Shown here in pieces: positions 36,471-45,874 of a stretch of 64,000 nucleotides of DNA; the first letter of the stretch is position 1, and the number at the start of each line of letters is the position of its first letter. The DNA is from Massilia oculi. Its GTDB lineage: Bacteria; Pseudomonadota; Gammaproteobacteria; Burkholderiales; Burkholderiaceae_D. Under the pieces are notes generated by a model. It had not been told where the DNA came from and made no database searches. It worked only from the letters and a program-made list of their open reading frames with translations. The DNA is taken from positions 4,464,001 to 4,528,000 of the forward strand of contig NZ_CP029343.1 of the NCBI RefSeq assembly GCF_003143515.1, given 5' to 3'. The position numbers and the translations under genes are program-made.

Positions 36471-39400
36471 ATGGCCGGTCCAACTATCGAAAACAGCGAG
36501 TTTCGCCGCATTCTTACCCGCAATGTCGCGCTGCCGCTGAGCATGAGTATTGTTAGCGCGATTGTGTTTGTGGGCATCATCGCGTACCTGATCAACAGCC
36601 TGACCTGGGTCGAGCATTCCCAGAAGGTGATTGGCGGCGCGCATGAAATCCGCAAGCTGGCGGCCGAGATGGAATCGGGCATGCGGGGGTATCTGCTGGC
36701 GGGCGACGAGGAATTCCTGTCGCCGTATGTCCTGTCCAGGGAACGCATGTCGTCCAGCCTGGAATCGCTGAGCGACCTGGTCAAGGACAATATTGCCCAG
36801 GCCGAGCGCCTGACCCGCATCACCCAGATCCAGCAGCAGTGGGAAAACTTTGCCCAGGAAATGATCGACCGGCGCAGGGCCAACGACGTGAGCTATCTCG
36901 ATGCCGTGAGAAGCGGCCGCGGCAAAGCCCTGAGCGACGAGATGCGCCGCAACTTCGACCTGGTGCTGGCTTCCGAGATGCGCCTGCTGCAGGAGCGCAG
37001 CGAGTCGGCGCGCAGCACCACCTTCTGGTCGGTGGCCGCCTTCCTGATCCTGTCCGCGATCGTCGGCGGCAGCCTGGCCGCCTTCGGCCGGCGCCAGCTG
37101 GTGCGCCTGTCCGACACCTATAACGAGGTGCTGGGCCATGAGGCCGAGCACAACGAAAAGCTGCGCCACCAGGACTGGCTGCGCTCCGGCCAGAACGAGC
37201 TCAATGTGCGCAGCGCCGGCCAGATCAACCTGGAGCCGCTGGCCGAGGCCGTGCTGCCCTACGTGGTCAAGTACCTCGACGGCGTGATCGGCGCCATGTA
37301 CGTGCGCAGCGACGACGGCGCGATGCGCCGCATCGGCGCCTATGGTTTCAAGCACACGGACACCGAGCGGGCCGAGATCATCGCGCCGGGCAGCACGCTG
37401 GCCAGCAAGGCCGCCGAAGAGAATCGCCTGATGGTCCTCGACCAGCTGCCGGCGGACTACGTCAAGGTCAGTTCGAGCCTGGGCGAGACCGCGCCGCGCG
37501 CCGTGATCATCGCCCCGTTCCACAACCACGGCAAGGTCAAGGGCGTGTTCGAGATCGCCTTCCTGCGTCCGGTGGAGCAGCGCGACCGCGAGTTCCTGGG
37601 CTTCATCGCGCAATCGGTCGGCGCCGCCATGGCGTCGGTGCTGTACCGCCAGCGCCTGCAGGACGCGCTGGAAGAAAGCCAGACCCTGAACGAGGAACTG
37701 CAGGTGCAGCAGGAAGAGCTGCGCACCGCCAACGAAGAGCTGGAAGAACAGTCGCGCGCGCTGGAAGAATCGCAGTCGGCGCTGGAAAACCAGCAGGCCG
37801 AGCTGCGCACCACCAACGACCAGCTGGCCGAGCAGGCGCTGAACCTGGACATGAAGAACTCGGCCCTGCAATCGTCCCAGGAACAGTTGCACCAGCGCGC
37901 GGTCGAACTCGAAAGCGCGAGCCGCTACAAGTCCGAATTCCTGGCCAATATGTCGCACGAGCTGCGCACGCCGCTGAACAGCTCCCTGATCCTGGCCAAG
38001 CTGTTGGCCGACAACACCAACGGCAACCTCTCCGACGAACAGGTGCGCTTCGCCCAGACGATCTACTCGGCCGGCAACGACCTGCTGCAGCTGATCAACG
38101 ACATCCTCGACATCTCGAAGGTGGAAGCGGGCAAGCTGGAGCTGGTGCCGGAAGACGTGCCGGTGCGGCGCGTGGTCGAGGGACTGGCGCGCACCTTCGA
38201 GCCGCTGGCGCGCCAGAAGCAGCTCGAGTTCAGGATCGCCGTCGAGCCGGGCGTGCCGGCCAGCCTGCACACCGACCGCCAGCGCATGGAGCAGATCCTT
38301 AAGAACCTGTTGTCGAATGCCGTGAAGTTCACCGAGGTCGGCGCGGTCAGCCTGTCGGTGTCGACCACGCCCGAGGGCGACATCGCCTTCCGCGTCCAGG
38401 ACACCGGCATCGGCATCGCAGCCGACCAGCAGGACAAGATCTTCGACGCCTTCCACCAGGCCGACGGCACCACCAGCCGCCGCTTCGGCGGCACCGGGCT
38501 GGGCCTGTCGATCACGCGCGACCTGACCCGCCTGCTGGGCGGCAGCGTGGCCGTGTCGAGTGCGCCGAACGAGGGCAGCGTGTTCACCCTGGTGCTGCCG
38601 CGCGGGATTCCGGCGGTGCCGGCGCCGGCCGAGCTGCCGGTCGCGTCGGCTCCGCTGCCGCATTACACGCCGGCGCCTGCTGCTCCAGCCGCGCCGGCTG
38701 CGGCCAGCGCACCCGCGGCCAGCGCCGAACCGATCAACAGCTTCCCGGATGACCGCGACAAACCCGCCGACGGCCGCCGCACGGTGCTGGTGGTGGAGGA
38801 CGAGGCGCCGTTCGCGCGCATCCTGTACGACCTGGCGCGCGAACTCGATTACCGCTGCCTGGTGGCGATGAGCGCCGACGAGGGCCTGGCGCTGGCCGTC
38901 AGCCAGCGTCCGGACGCCGTGCTGCTCGACGTGCGCCTGCCGGACCGCTCGGGCCTGACCGTGCTGCAGCAACTGAAGGACAATCCGTCGACCCGCCACA
39001 TCCCGGTGCACGTCATCTCGAGTATCGAGAACGGCGGCGAAGCCCTGCACCTGGGCGCGATCGGCTATGCATTGAAGCCGGCCAGCCGCGAAGAGCTGGA
39101 AGAGGTGTTCCGCAAGCTGCAGGAAAAATCGAGCCAGAAGATCAAGCGCGTGCTGCTGGTCGAGGACGACGAGCGCCAGCGCGAGAGCGTGGTGGCCCTG
39201 ATCGCCGACGACGACGTCGAGATCGCGGCTGTAGGCACCGCCAGCGAGGCCCTGGCCCATCTGAAGAACGAGATCTTCGATTGCATGATCATCGACCTCA
39301 AGCTGCCCGACATGCAGGGCGGCGAGCTGCTCGAGCGCATGTCGCAAGAAGAGCTGTGCTCCTTCCCGCCGGTGATCGTGTACACCGGCCGCAACCTGAC

Positions 39401-39959
39401 GCGCGACGAAGAAGCGCAGCTGCTGCGCTATTCGCGCTCGATCATCATCAAGGGCGCGCGCTCGCCGGAGCGCCTGCTGGACGAAGTGACGCTGTTCCTG
39501 CACAAGGTGGAATCCGAGCTCTCGACCGAGCGCCAGAGCATGCTCAAGGCGGTGCGCGGACGCGACCGCGTGTTCGAGGGCCGCACCATCCTGCTGGTCG
39601 ACGACGACGTGCGCAATGTGTTCGCATTGACGTCGGCGCTGGAGCAGCGCGGCGCGAAGATCGAAGTCGGCCGTAACGGCTTCGAAGCGATTGCAAAACT
39701 GGATGAAGTGCCGGGGATCGACCTGGTGCTGATGGACATCATGATGCCGGGCATGGATGGGTTGGAAGCGACGCGCCGCATTCGCGCCGACGGCCGCTTC
39801 GACCGCCTGCCGATCATCGCCATCACCGCCAAGGCCATGAAGGACGACCAGGAGCAGTGCCTGGCCGCCGGCGCCAACGATTACCTGGCCAAACCGATTG
39901 ACCTCTCCCGCCTGTACTCGCTGTTGCGGGTCTGGATGCCCACCCTGGAGCGAATTTGA
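36471..39959 (+). CDS. CHASE3/GAF hybrid histidine kinase with three receiver domains
   Basis: 1162-aa inner-membrane sensor kinase. Layout: transmembrane helix (about 25-45), CHASE3-type extracytoplasmic helical region, second transmembrane helix (about 185-205), GAF domain (about 250-395), long Gln/Glu-rich coiled coil (about 400-485), HisKA with phospho-His496 in FLANMSHELRTPLN, HATPase (to about 720), Pro/Ala linker, then receivers with Asp820, Asp942 and Asp1089. Start at 36471 (MAGPTIENSEF) follows the promoter-like T-rich stretch; a longer frame upstream is not supported. Its stop overlaps the TTG start of cheR by four bases. The signal is unknown. Confidence 0.9.
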   Translation: MAGPTIENSEFRRILTRNVALPLSMSIVSAIVFVGIIAYLINSLTWVEHSQKVIGGAHEIRKLAAEMESGMRGYLLAGDEEFLSPYVLSRERMSSSLESLSDLVKDNIAQAERLTRITQIQQQWENFAQEMIDRRRANDVSYLDAVRSGRGKALSDEMRRNFDLVLASEMRLLQERSESARSTTFWSVAAFLILSAIVGGSLAAFGRRQLVRLSDTYNEVLGHEAEHNEKLRHQDWLRSGQNELNVRSAGQINLEPLAEAVLPYVVKYLDGVIGAMYVRSDDGAMRRIGAYGFKHTDTERAEIIAPGSTLASKAAEENRLMVLDQLPADYVKVSSSLGETAPRAVIIAPFHNHGKVKGVFEIAFLRPVEQRDREFLGFIAQSVGAAMASVLYRQRLQDALEESQTLNEELQVQQEELRTANEELEEQSRALEESQSALENQQAELRTTNDQLAEQALNLDMKNSALQSSQEQLHQRAVELESASRYKSEFLANMSHELRTPLNSSLILAKLLADNTNGNLSDEQVRFAQTIYSAGNDLLQLINDILDISKVEAGKLELVPEDVPVRRVVEGLARTFEPLARQKQLEFRIAVEPGVPASLHTDRQRMEQILKNLLSNAVKFTEVGAVSLSVSTTPEGDIAFRVQDTGIGIAADQQDKIFDAFHQADGTTSRRFGGTGLGLSITRDLTRLLGGSVAVSSAPNEGSVFTLVLPRGIPAVPAPAELPVASAPLPHYTPAPAAPAAPAAASAPAASAEPINSFPDDRDKPADGRRTVLVVEDEAPFARILYDLARELDYRCLVAMSADEGLALAVSQRPDAVLLDVRLPDRSGLTVLQQLKDNPSTRHIPVHVISSIENGGEALHLGAIGYALKPASREELEEVFRKLQEKSSQKIKRVLLVEDDERQRESVVALIADDDVEIAAVGTASEALAHLKNEIFDCMIIDLKLPDMQGGELLERMSQEELCSFPPVIVYTGRNLTRDEEAQLLRYSRSIIIKGARSPERLLDEVTLFLHKVESELSTERQSMLKAVRGRDRVFEGRTILLVDDDVRNVFALTSALEQRGAKIEVGRNGFEAIAKLDEVPGIDLVLMDIMMPGMDGLEATRRIRADGRFDRLPIIAITAKAMKDDQEQCLAAGANDYLAKPIDLSRLYSLLRVWMPTLERI

Positions 39960-40786
39960 GCCAACCCCCGAGCGACTTCGACATCGAGCTGCGGATGCTC
40001 GTCGAAGCCGTCTACCTGAAATATAACTACGATTTCCGCGACTACACCGGCGCTTCGCAAAAGCGCCGGGTGCTGGTCGCCATGCGCGAAATGGAATGCG
40101 ACACGGTGTCGGAACTGCAGTCGAAAGTACTGCACGAGCCGAACGGTTTCGCCCAGCTGCTGCAATACCTGACGATTCCCGTCACCGAGATGTTCCGCGA
40201 CCCGGAGTACTTCCTGGCGGTGCGCGAGCAGGTGGCGCCTTTCCTCAAGACCTACCCGTCGCTCAAGATCTGGGTGGCCGGCTGCAGCACCGGCGAAGAA
40301 GTGTATTCGCTGGCCATCCTGCTCAAGGAAGAGGGGCTGCTCGAGCGCAGCATCATCTATGCGACCGATATCAATCCCGAGTCGCTGGAGGCGGCGCGGC
40401 GCGGCGTGTTTCCGCTCGAGCGCATGCGCCTGTATACCGAGAACTACCAGAAGTCCGGCGGCAAGGCCGCGTTCTCGGACTATTACACGGCGGCCTATGG
40501 CGGCGCGCTGTTCGAGCGCAGCCTGATGGAGAACGTGACCTTCGCCGACCATAGCCTGTCGACCGACAGCGTGTTCTCGGAAACCCACTTCGTCAGCTGC
40601 CGCAACGTGCTGATCTACTTCAACCGGCGCCTGCAGGACCGCGTGCTCGGCCTGTTCCACGACTCGCTGTGCCATCGTGGCTTCCTGGGCCTGGGCAGCA
40701 AGGAAAGCATCGACTTTTCCAGCTACGCCGGGCGCTTCGAGGCGCTGGCCAAGCGCGAGCGCCTGTTCCGCAAGGTGTCGCCATGA
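39956..40786 (+). CDS. CheR-type protein-glutamate methyltransferase, TTG start
   Basis: SAM-dependent methyltransferase of 276 aa. It starts at TTG (SQPPSDFDIELRML), which overlaps the kinase stop as TTGA, with GGAG five bases upstream. Motif I reads VWVAGCSTGEEVYSLAIL, the Arg-rich N-terminal helices contain YTGASQKRRVLVAMRE, and FVSCRNVLIYFNRRLQ is the CheR C-terminal hallmark. No methyl-accepting protein is encoded nearby, so the target is probably within this signalling cassette or elsewhere. ATGA overlap with cheB. Confidence 0.9.
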   Translation: MSQPPSDFDIELRMLVEAVYLKYNYDFRDYTGASQKRRVLVAMREMECDTVSELQSKVLHEPNGFAQLLQYLTIPVTEMFRDPEYFLAVREQVAPFLKTYPSLKIWVAGCSTGEEVYSLAILLKEEGLLERSIIYATDINPESLEAARRGVFPLERMRLYTENYQKSGGKAAFSDYYTAAYGGALFERSLMENVTFADHSLSTDSVFSETHFVSCRNVLIYFNRRLQDRVLGLFHDSLCHRGFLGLGSKESIDFSSYAGRFEALAKRERLFRKVSP

Positions 40787-41388
40787 ACCTGGACCAGCAA
40801 CTGGCCGCGGCCATGGGCGCGCGCCGGATCGAGATGGTCGTCATCGGCGGCTCGGCCGGCGGGGTCGACGCCCTGGTCGGCCTGGTGCCGGTGCTGCCGG
40901 CCGGATTCACGCCGGCCGTGACCTGCATCCTGCACGTGCCGCCGGATCGCGAGAGCCGCCTGGCCGAGCTGTTCGCCACGCGCACGGCGCTGCCGGTGCG
41001 CGAAGCGCAGGACAAGGAGCCGATCCAGCCGGGCACCGTGTATTTCGCCGGTTCCGGCTACCACCTGTCGATAGAACAGGACCGCAGTTTTTCGCTCAGC
41101 TGCGAGCCGCCGGTGCAGTTCGCCCGGCCGGCGATCGATATACTGATGGAGTCCGCCGCCGACGTGTATGGCCCGGCGCTGGCGGGTATACTGCTGACTG
41201 GCGCCAACTTCGATGGCGCCGAAGGCATGTGCCGCATCCGCGAATGCGGCGGCCTGACCATCGTCCAAGACCCTGATGAAGCACAAGCCCGGTCCATGCC
41301 CGAAGAGGCTATCCGGCGCTGCGCTCCGCACCTGGTGTTGCCGCTGGCCGGCATCCGTACCGTGCTGCCCCTGTTGGAGACCCCATGA
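40783..41388 (+). CDS. CheB-type methylesterase without receiver domain
   Basis: A 201-aa stand-alone catalytic domain. The Ser-His-Asp triad is preserved in VVIGGSAGGVDAL, CILHVPPDR and LTGANFDGAEGM. Canonical CheB has an N-terminal receiver that restrains the esterase; it is absent here, so activity would have to be controlled by a partner such as the receiver domains of the two flanking kinases. Start ATG overlaps cheR and stop overlaps the next gene, both as ATGA. Confidence 0.9.
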   Translation: MNLDQQLAAAMGARRIEMVVIGGSAGGVDALVGLVPVLPAGFTPAVTCILHVPPDRESRLAELFATRTALPVREAQDKEPIQPGTVYFAGSGYHLSIEQDRSFSLSCEPPVQFARPAIDILMESAADVYGPALAGILLTGANFDGAEGMCRIRECGGLTIVQDPDEAQARSMPEEAIRRCAPHLVLPLAGIRTVLPLLETP

Positions 41389-42596
41389 ACCAGGACCCAA
41401 GCAAGATTCTGATCGTCGACGACCTGCCGGAAAACCTGCAGGCGCTCGAGGCGCTGCTGCGCCATGACCAGCGCACCATCTACCAGGCTGCGTCTGGCGA
41501 GCAGGCGCTGGCCCTGCTGCTCGAGCACGAGTTCGCGCTGGCGATCCTCGACGTGCAGATGCCGGGCATGGACGGCTTCGAGCTGGCCGAGGTGATGCGC
41601 TCGACCACCCGCACCCGCCACATTCCGATCGTGTTCGTCTCGGCCGCCGGGCGCGAACTCGACTACGCCTTCAAGGGCTACGAGAGCGGGGCGGTCGACT
41701 TCATGTACAAGCCGCTCGACGCCGACGCGGTACGCAGCAAGGTCAACGTCTTCGTGGCCCTCGACCAGCAGCGCCGCGAGACGCGGCGCCAGATGCTGGC
41801 GCTGGAACAGAGCCGGCAGGAGCAGGAGGTGCTGCTGCGCGAGCTGAACCAGACCCAGCAGGAGCTGCAGCGCTCGCTGAAGATGCGCGACGAGTTCATG
41901 TCGCTGGTGGCGCACGAGCTGCGCACGCCGCTCAACACGCTGTTCCTGGAAACACAGATGCGCAGCCTGCAGCTCAAGCGCGGCAACACGGCGGCCTTCG
42001 CGCCGCAGCCGATGGAAGCGATGATCCAGCGCGACGAGCGCCAGATCAAGTCGATGATCCGCTTGATCGACGACATGCTCGACGTCTCGCGCATGCGTAG
42101 CGGCAAGCTGTCGATCCGCCCGGCCCAGGTCGAGCTGATGAACCTGCTGGAACGGGTGGTGAGCGACCTGTCGCTGCAGGCCGCCACCACCGGCAGCTCG
42201 CTGACCCTGCGCCCGCACGACGGCGTGACCGGCTGCTGGGACGAATTCCGCGTCGAGCAGGTCATCGTCAACCTCCTGACCAACGCGCTGCGCTACGGCT
42301 GCGGCCAGCCGGTCGAGGTCAGCGTCGAGCGCCTGGGGGAGATGGTGCGGATCGACGTGCGCGACCAGGGCAAGGGCATCGCCTCGTCCGACCTGGAGCG
42401 CATCTTCGAGCCCTACGAGCGGGGCGCCCGCAACGGCGAGCCGAAGGGCCTGGGGCTGGGCCTGTATATCTCGCGCCAGCTGGCCATCTCGCATGGCGGC
42501 GAACTGCGCGTGACGAGCAAGCCCGGCGAGGGCTCGGTGTTCAGCCTGGTCCTGCCCTGTACCGACGTCCTCGTCTGCGCCGAAGCCGAGCTCTGA
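41385..42596 (+). CDS. Receiver-histidine kinase hybrid protein
   Basis: 403-aa cytosolic protein: receiver domain with Asp56 in LAILDVQMPGMDGFE, a Gln/Glu-rich coiled coil (about 130-165), HisKA with His177 in SLVAHELRTPLN, and HATPase with the G boxes DQGKGI and GLGLGLYISRQLA. No membrane segment. The input is presumably phosphoryl transfer from the upstream multi-receiver kinase. Last gene of the four-gene operon. Confidence 0.9.
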   Translation: MNQDPSKILIVDDLPENLQALEALLRHDQRTIYQAASGEQALALLLEHEFALAILDVQMPGMDGFELAEVMRSTTRTRHIPIVFVSAAGRELDYAFKGYESGAVDFMYKPLDADAVRSKVNVFVALDQQRRETRRQMLALEQSRQEQEVLLRELNQTQQELQRSLKMRDEFMSLVAHELRTPLNTLFLETQMRSLQLKRGNTAAFAPQPMEAMIQRDERQIKSMIRLIDDMLDVSRMRSGKLSIRPAQVELMNLLERVVSDLSLQAATTGSSLTLRPHDGVTGCWDEFRVEQVIVNLLTNALRYGCGQPVEVSVERLGEMVRIDVRDQGKGIASSDLERIFEPYERGARNGEPKGLGLGLYISRQLAISHGGELRVTSKPGEGSVFSLVLPCTDVLVCAEAEL

Positions 42597-42725
42597 CCGA
42601 TATACAGGCGGGTGTGGGCGGTGTCCAAACAAGACGCCGGTTGCACCCGCTTGCCATTTGCGACACACTGTCCGGGTTTGTTCGAGACCCTCCTTGGCCC
42701 AGGACGGCAAAGGTGTACTTGACTG

Positions 42726-42762
42726 ATAGCTAAAATCAATCAAGAATATCGAATCAATCAAT
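42726..42762. promoter_or_regulatory. OxyR-type binding site upstream of ahpC
   Basis: Four tetranucleotides fit the OxyR pattern ATAG-N7-CTAT-N7-ATAG-N7-CTAT with exact spacing: ATAG (42726), CAAT (42737), ATCG (42748), CAAT (42759). It ends one base before the candidate -35 box, the usual place for activation. Confidence 0.65.
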
Positions 42763-42791
42763 TTCACAAACGACGAGTGGGGCGGTAAACT
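42763..42791 (+). promoter_or_regulatory. ahpC: ahpC promoter
   Basis: -35 TTCACA (42763-42768), 17-base spacer, -10 TAAACT (42786-42791). A weak promoter directly downstream of the OxyR-type site, consistent with an activator-dependent gene. Confidence 0.55.
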
Positions 42792-42830
42792 GCTTGTCAT
42801 ACGTTTCATCAACCCCAAACAGGAGATTAC

Positions 42831-43394
42831 ATGTCCCTCATTAACACCCAGATCAAGCCGTTCAAAGCAACCGCTTACCACAACGGCAAGTTCATCGACC
42901 TGACCGAAGAGAACTTCAAGGGTACCTGGTCGGTGGTGATGTTCTACCCGGCAGACTTCACCTTCGTCTGCCCGACCGAACTGGAAGATCTGGCCGCATT
43001 CCAGCCGGAATTCGAAAAGCTGGGCGTCAATGTGTACGGCGTCTCGACCGACAGCCACTTCGCCCACAAGGCGTGGCACGACACCTCGGACGCGATCAAG
43101 AAAGTGAACTACCCACTGATCGGCGACCCGACCGGCGTCCTGTCGCGTAACTTCGAAGTCATGATCGAAGAAGAAGGCATGGCACTGCGCGGCACCTTCG
43201 TGATCAATCCGGAAGGCCAGATCAAGATCATGGAAGTGCACGACAACGGCATCGGCCGCGACGCGTCGGAACTGATGCGCAAAGTCAAGGCAGCCCAGTA
43301 CGTCGCTTCGCACCCAGGCGAAGTCTGCCCGGCCAAGTGGACCGAAGGCGCAGAAACCCTGACCCCGTCGCTGGACCTGGTCGGCAAGATCTAA
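42831..43394 (+). CDS. ahpC: Alkyl hydroperoxide reductase subunit C (peroxiredoxin)
   Basis: Typical two-Cys peroxiredoxin that reduces hydrogen peroxide, organic peroxides and peroxynitrite. The peroxidatic Cys47 is in [15 protein letters not shown] and the resolving Cys in [13 protein letters not shown] near the C-terminus. 187 aa, normal length. SD AGGAG at 42821-42825. ahpF, which re-reduces it with NADH, follows after 102 bases and a hairpin. Confidence 0.97.
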   Translation: MSLINTQIKPFKATAYHNGKFIDLTEENFKGTWSVVMFYPADFTFVCPTELEDLAAFQPEFEKLGVNVYGVSTDSHFAHKAWHDTSDAIKKVNYPLIGDPTGVLSRNFEVMIEEEGMALRGTFVINPEGQIKIMEVHDNGIGRDASELMRKVKAAQYVASHPGEVCPAKWTEGAETLTPSLDLVGKI

Positions 43395-43424
43395 GCAGTA
43401 AGGCAGTAGTCAAGTAGCACCCGT

Positions 43425-43448
43425 AACGGGCCGCTGCGGCGGCCCGTT
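43425..43448 (+). terminator. Attenuator-like hairpin between ahpC and ahpF
   Basis: AACGGGCCG (43425-43433) and CGGCCCGTT (43440-43448) pair around CTGCGG, followed by only TC. Likely partial termination or mRNA stabilisation that raises ahpC over ahpF. Confidence 0.55.
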
Positions 43449-43496
43449 TCACGCCCGGCCTGTACAAGTCAAGTGAATAGATAAAAGGAAAACATC

Positions 43497-45065
43497 ATGC
43501 TGGACGCAACCCTCAAGAAACAGTTGCAAGCCTATCTGGAAAAAGTGGTGCAGCCGATTGAGCTGGTTGCATCGCTGGATGATTCGCCGAAATCGCGCGA
43601 AATGGACGAGCTGCTCAACGAGATCGCAGCCCTGTCCGACAAGATCACCGTGCGCCAGGAAGCCAACGAGCGCACCCCGTCGTTCGCGATCAACCGCGTC
43701 GGCACCGATATCGGCGTGCGTTTCGCCGGCATCCCGCTGGGCCACGAATTCACCTCGCTGGCGCTGGCCCTGCTGCACGTCGGCGGCCACACCATCAAGC
43801 TGGAACAATCCGTCATCGACCAGATCGCAGCCCTGGACGGCGACTACGTCTTCGAGACCTACATCTCGCTGTCGTGCCATAACTGCCCGGAAGTCGTGCA
43901 GGCACTGAACACGATGTCGGTCATCAACCCGCGCATCAAGGTCGTGACGATCGATGGCGGCGTCTTCAAGAAGGAAGTGGAAGACAAGCAGATCCTGGCC
44001 GTGCCGATGATGTTCCTGAACGGCCAGCATTTCGGCCAGGGCCGCACCAACGTCGAAGAGATCCTGTCGAAGATCGACGTCAAGGGCGGTGAGCGCAAGG
44101 CTGCCGAACTGAGCCAGAAAGACCCGTTCGACGTGCTGATCGTCGGCGGCGGCCCCGCCGGCGCGGCAGCCGCGATCTACGCCGCCCGCAAGGGCATCCG
44201 TACCGGCGTGCTGGCCGACCGCTTCGGCGGCCAGGTGCTGGACACCCTCGCGATCGAGAACTTCGTGTCGCTCAAGGCGACCGACGGTCCGAAGTTCGCC
44301 GTCGCCCTGGAAGAACACGTCAAGGATTACGACGTCGACATCATGAACACCCAGCGCGCCAGCAAGCTGGTGGGCGGCAGCATGATCGAAGTGCATACCG
44401 AGAGCGGCGCGGTGCTCAGGTCGAAGACCGTGATCGTGGCGACCGGCGCCCGCTGGCGCGAGATCAACGTGCCGGGCGAGAAAGAGTACAAGAACCACGG
44501 CGTGGCGTACTGCCCGCACTGCGATGGCCCGCTGTTCAAGGGCAAGCGCGTGTCGGTGATCGGCGGCGGCAACTCCGGTGTCGAAGCGGCGATCGACCTG
44601 GCGGGCATCGTCAAGGAAGTGACCCTGATCGAATACGGCAATGAGCTGCGCGCCGATGCGGTCCTGCAACGCAAGCTGTATTCGCTGCCGAACGTCAAGG
44701 TGATCAAGTCGGCCCAGACCACCGAGATCCACGGCGACGGCAAGATCGTCAACGGCCTGAGCTACAAGGATCGCACTACCGGCGAGCTGCACAAGCTGGA
44801 CCTGGAAGGCGTGTTCGTGCAGATCGGCCTGGTGCCGAACGCCGAATGGCTCAAGGGCACGATCGACCTGTCGGCGCACGGCGAGATCGAAGTCGATGCC
44901 CGCGGCCACACTTCGCTGCCGGGCGTGTTCGCTGCCGGCGACGTGACCACGGTGCCGTTCAAGCAGATCGTGATCGCCGTGGGCGAGGGCGCCAAGGCTT
45001 CGCTGGCCGCTTTTGACCACCTGATCCGCCTGCCGGTGGAAGAGGAAGAGCAGAAAGCTGCTTGA
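43497..45065 (+). CDS. ahpF: Alkyl hydroperoxide reductase subunit F
   Basis: FAD- and NADH-dependent disulfide reductase that regenerates AhpC. The N-terminal double thioredoxin fold (residues 1-200) carries the redox CHNC in [11 protein letters not shown]. The TrxR-like part has the FAD-binding [18 protein letters not shown], the active-site CPHC in [12 protein letters not shown] and the NADH-binding [17 protein letters not shown]. 522 aa. Followed by a strong terminator. Confidence 0.97.
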   Translation: MLDATLKKQLQAYLEKVVQPIELVASLDDSPKSREMDELLNEIAALSDKITVRQEANERTPSFAINRVGTDIGVRFAGIPLGHEFTSLALALLHVGGHTIKLEQSVIDQIAALDGDYVFETYISLSCHNCPEVVQALNTMSVINPRIKVVTIDGGVFKKEVEDKQILAVPMMFLNGQHFGQGRTNVEEILSKIDVKGGERKAAELSQKDPFDVLIVGGGPAGAAAAIYAARKGIRTGVLADRFGGQVLDTLAIENFVSLKATDGPKFAVALEEHVKDYDVDIMNTQRASKLVGGSMIEVHTESGAVLRSKTVIVATGARWREINVPGEKEYKNHGVAYCPHCDGPLFKGKRVSVIGGGNSGVEAAIDLAGIVKEVTLIEYGNELRADAVLQRKLYSLPNVKVIKSAQTTEIHGDGKIVNGLSYKDRTTGELHKLDLEGVFVQIGLVPNAEWLKGTIDLSAHGEIEVDARGHTSLPGVFAAGDVTTVPFKQIVIAVGEGAKASLAAFDHLIRLPVEEEEQKAA

Positions 45066-45105
45066 TGACCGAGCGGGCCACGCGGCCCGCCAGGTCGAGG
45101 AAAGG

Positions 45106-45141
45106 AACGCCGTCTTCCCTTGGGAAGGCGGCGTTTTTTTT
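45106..45141 (+). terminator. Rho-independent terminator of ahpCF
   Basis: AACGCCGTCTTCCC pairs with GGGAAGGCGGCGTT (one G-T wobble) around a 2-base turn and runs into eight T. Confidence 0.9.
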
Positions 45142-45229
45142 GGCGCTGTACCCGTTGGATATGGATGAGCATTGAACTGCTGAGCTGAGCCGCGGTCCAG
45201 CCCCGGTCGTCAGCGATCGGGAGCGCGCA

Positions 45230-45472
45230 ATGAAAGCGCCGGAGTCTGCGAAGCTGTTCGACGGGTTGCCGCTGCTGAACCAGCCGCAGCGCCAGCAGGT
45301 GCTCGCCGTCCTGCATCCGGCAGCCGGGCTCGACAGAGTGATCGCCCTCCACGCAAACGCGGTGTCGCGCTGGCTACCCGATTACCTTGGCTGGCATTGG
45401 GCGATCGATGGTGGGAGGGTCACTTCTGTCGAGCAATTGCTGCGTATCGCAGCCAAGGTCATCAACAGATAA
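45230..45472 (+). CDS. Small hypothetical protein
   Basis: An 80-aa frame with a good SD (GGGAG, spacing six). The product is soluble, with Leu/Gln-rich helices (LFDGLPLLNQPQRQQVLAVL) and a Trp-rich centre (WLPDYLGWHWAIDGG). No family recognised. Supported only by SD and position between two terminator/promoter regions; it may not be real. Confidence 0.4.
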   Translation: MKAPESAKLFDGLPLLNQPQRQQVLAVLHPAAGLDRVIALHANAVSRWLPDYLGWHWAIDGGRVTSVEQLLRIAAKVINR

Positions 45473-45502
45473 CGATGACAGAGCCTTCTGATATGGTGGG
45501 AC

Positions 45503-45619
45503 TCAGTGGAACGAGAACAGCAACGCCGACGACAGCGCGCCGGACTCCAGCAAGAACCAGGTGGCCGCGCTGGCAAGGGCCAGGTGGACTGCGGTCCAGG
45601 TCATAGGGCGGCGCGACAT
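45503..45619 (-). CDS. Putative 38-residue membrane protein
   Basis: Begins MSRRPMTWTAVHLALASA and continues as one hydrophobic helix ending in SALLFSFH. A strong SD (AGGAG on the minus strand, plus 45627-45631) stands seven bases before the ATG. The frame is open further upstream but without an SD. Such single-helix proteins are often missed. No family is known to me. Confidence 0.4.
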   Translation of the reverse strand: MSRRPMTWTAVHLALASAATWFLLESGALSSALLFSFH

Positions 45620-45874
45620 GATGGTTCTCCTGAAGATGGCGGGGCTGTGAATGATGGTCACATAGTAAATGTCTAGCTGGACACCCGGCATCGGTCAAAT
45701 ATCCGTCTAGTTGTAGGACTAAACCTTGTCGAGAATTTGTGTCGCACAATTGACACAATCAGCTTAGCACTACGCCTTTAACGTGACGACCCCGCCAAAA
45801 GTTGACCTCCTACGCATGAAGTAGGTGGCGTCCTATAGTCGAGTTGTCGCCGTGCTAATAAAGTCGACTTCATC

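Noticed and set aside
36432..39503. 1023-codon open frame on the minus strand
   Set aside because: Antisense shadow of the hybrid kinase; composition is biased to His, Gln, Ala and Arg without any motif.
39956..41388. CheR and CheB as part of the main chemotaxis system with cheZA at 57-60 kb
   Set aside because: They are embedded in a separate operon with two kinases and 16 kb away; CheB has no receiver to accept phosphate from CheA, which itself lacks a visible P2 docking domain.
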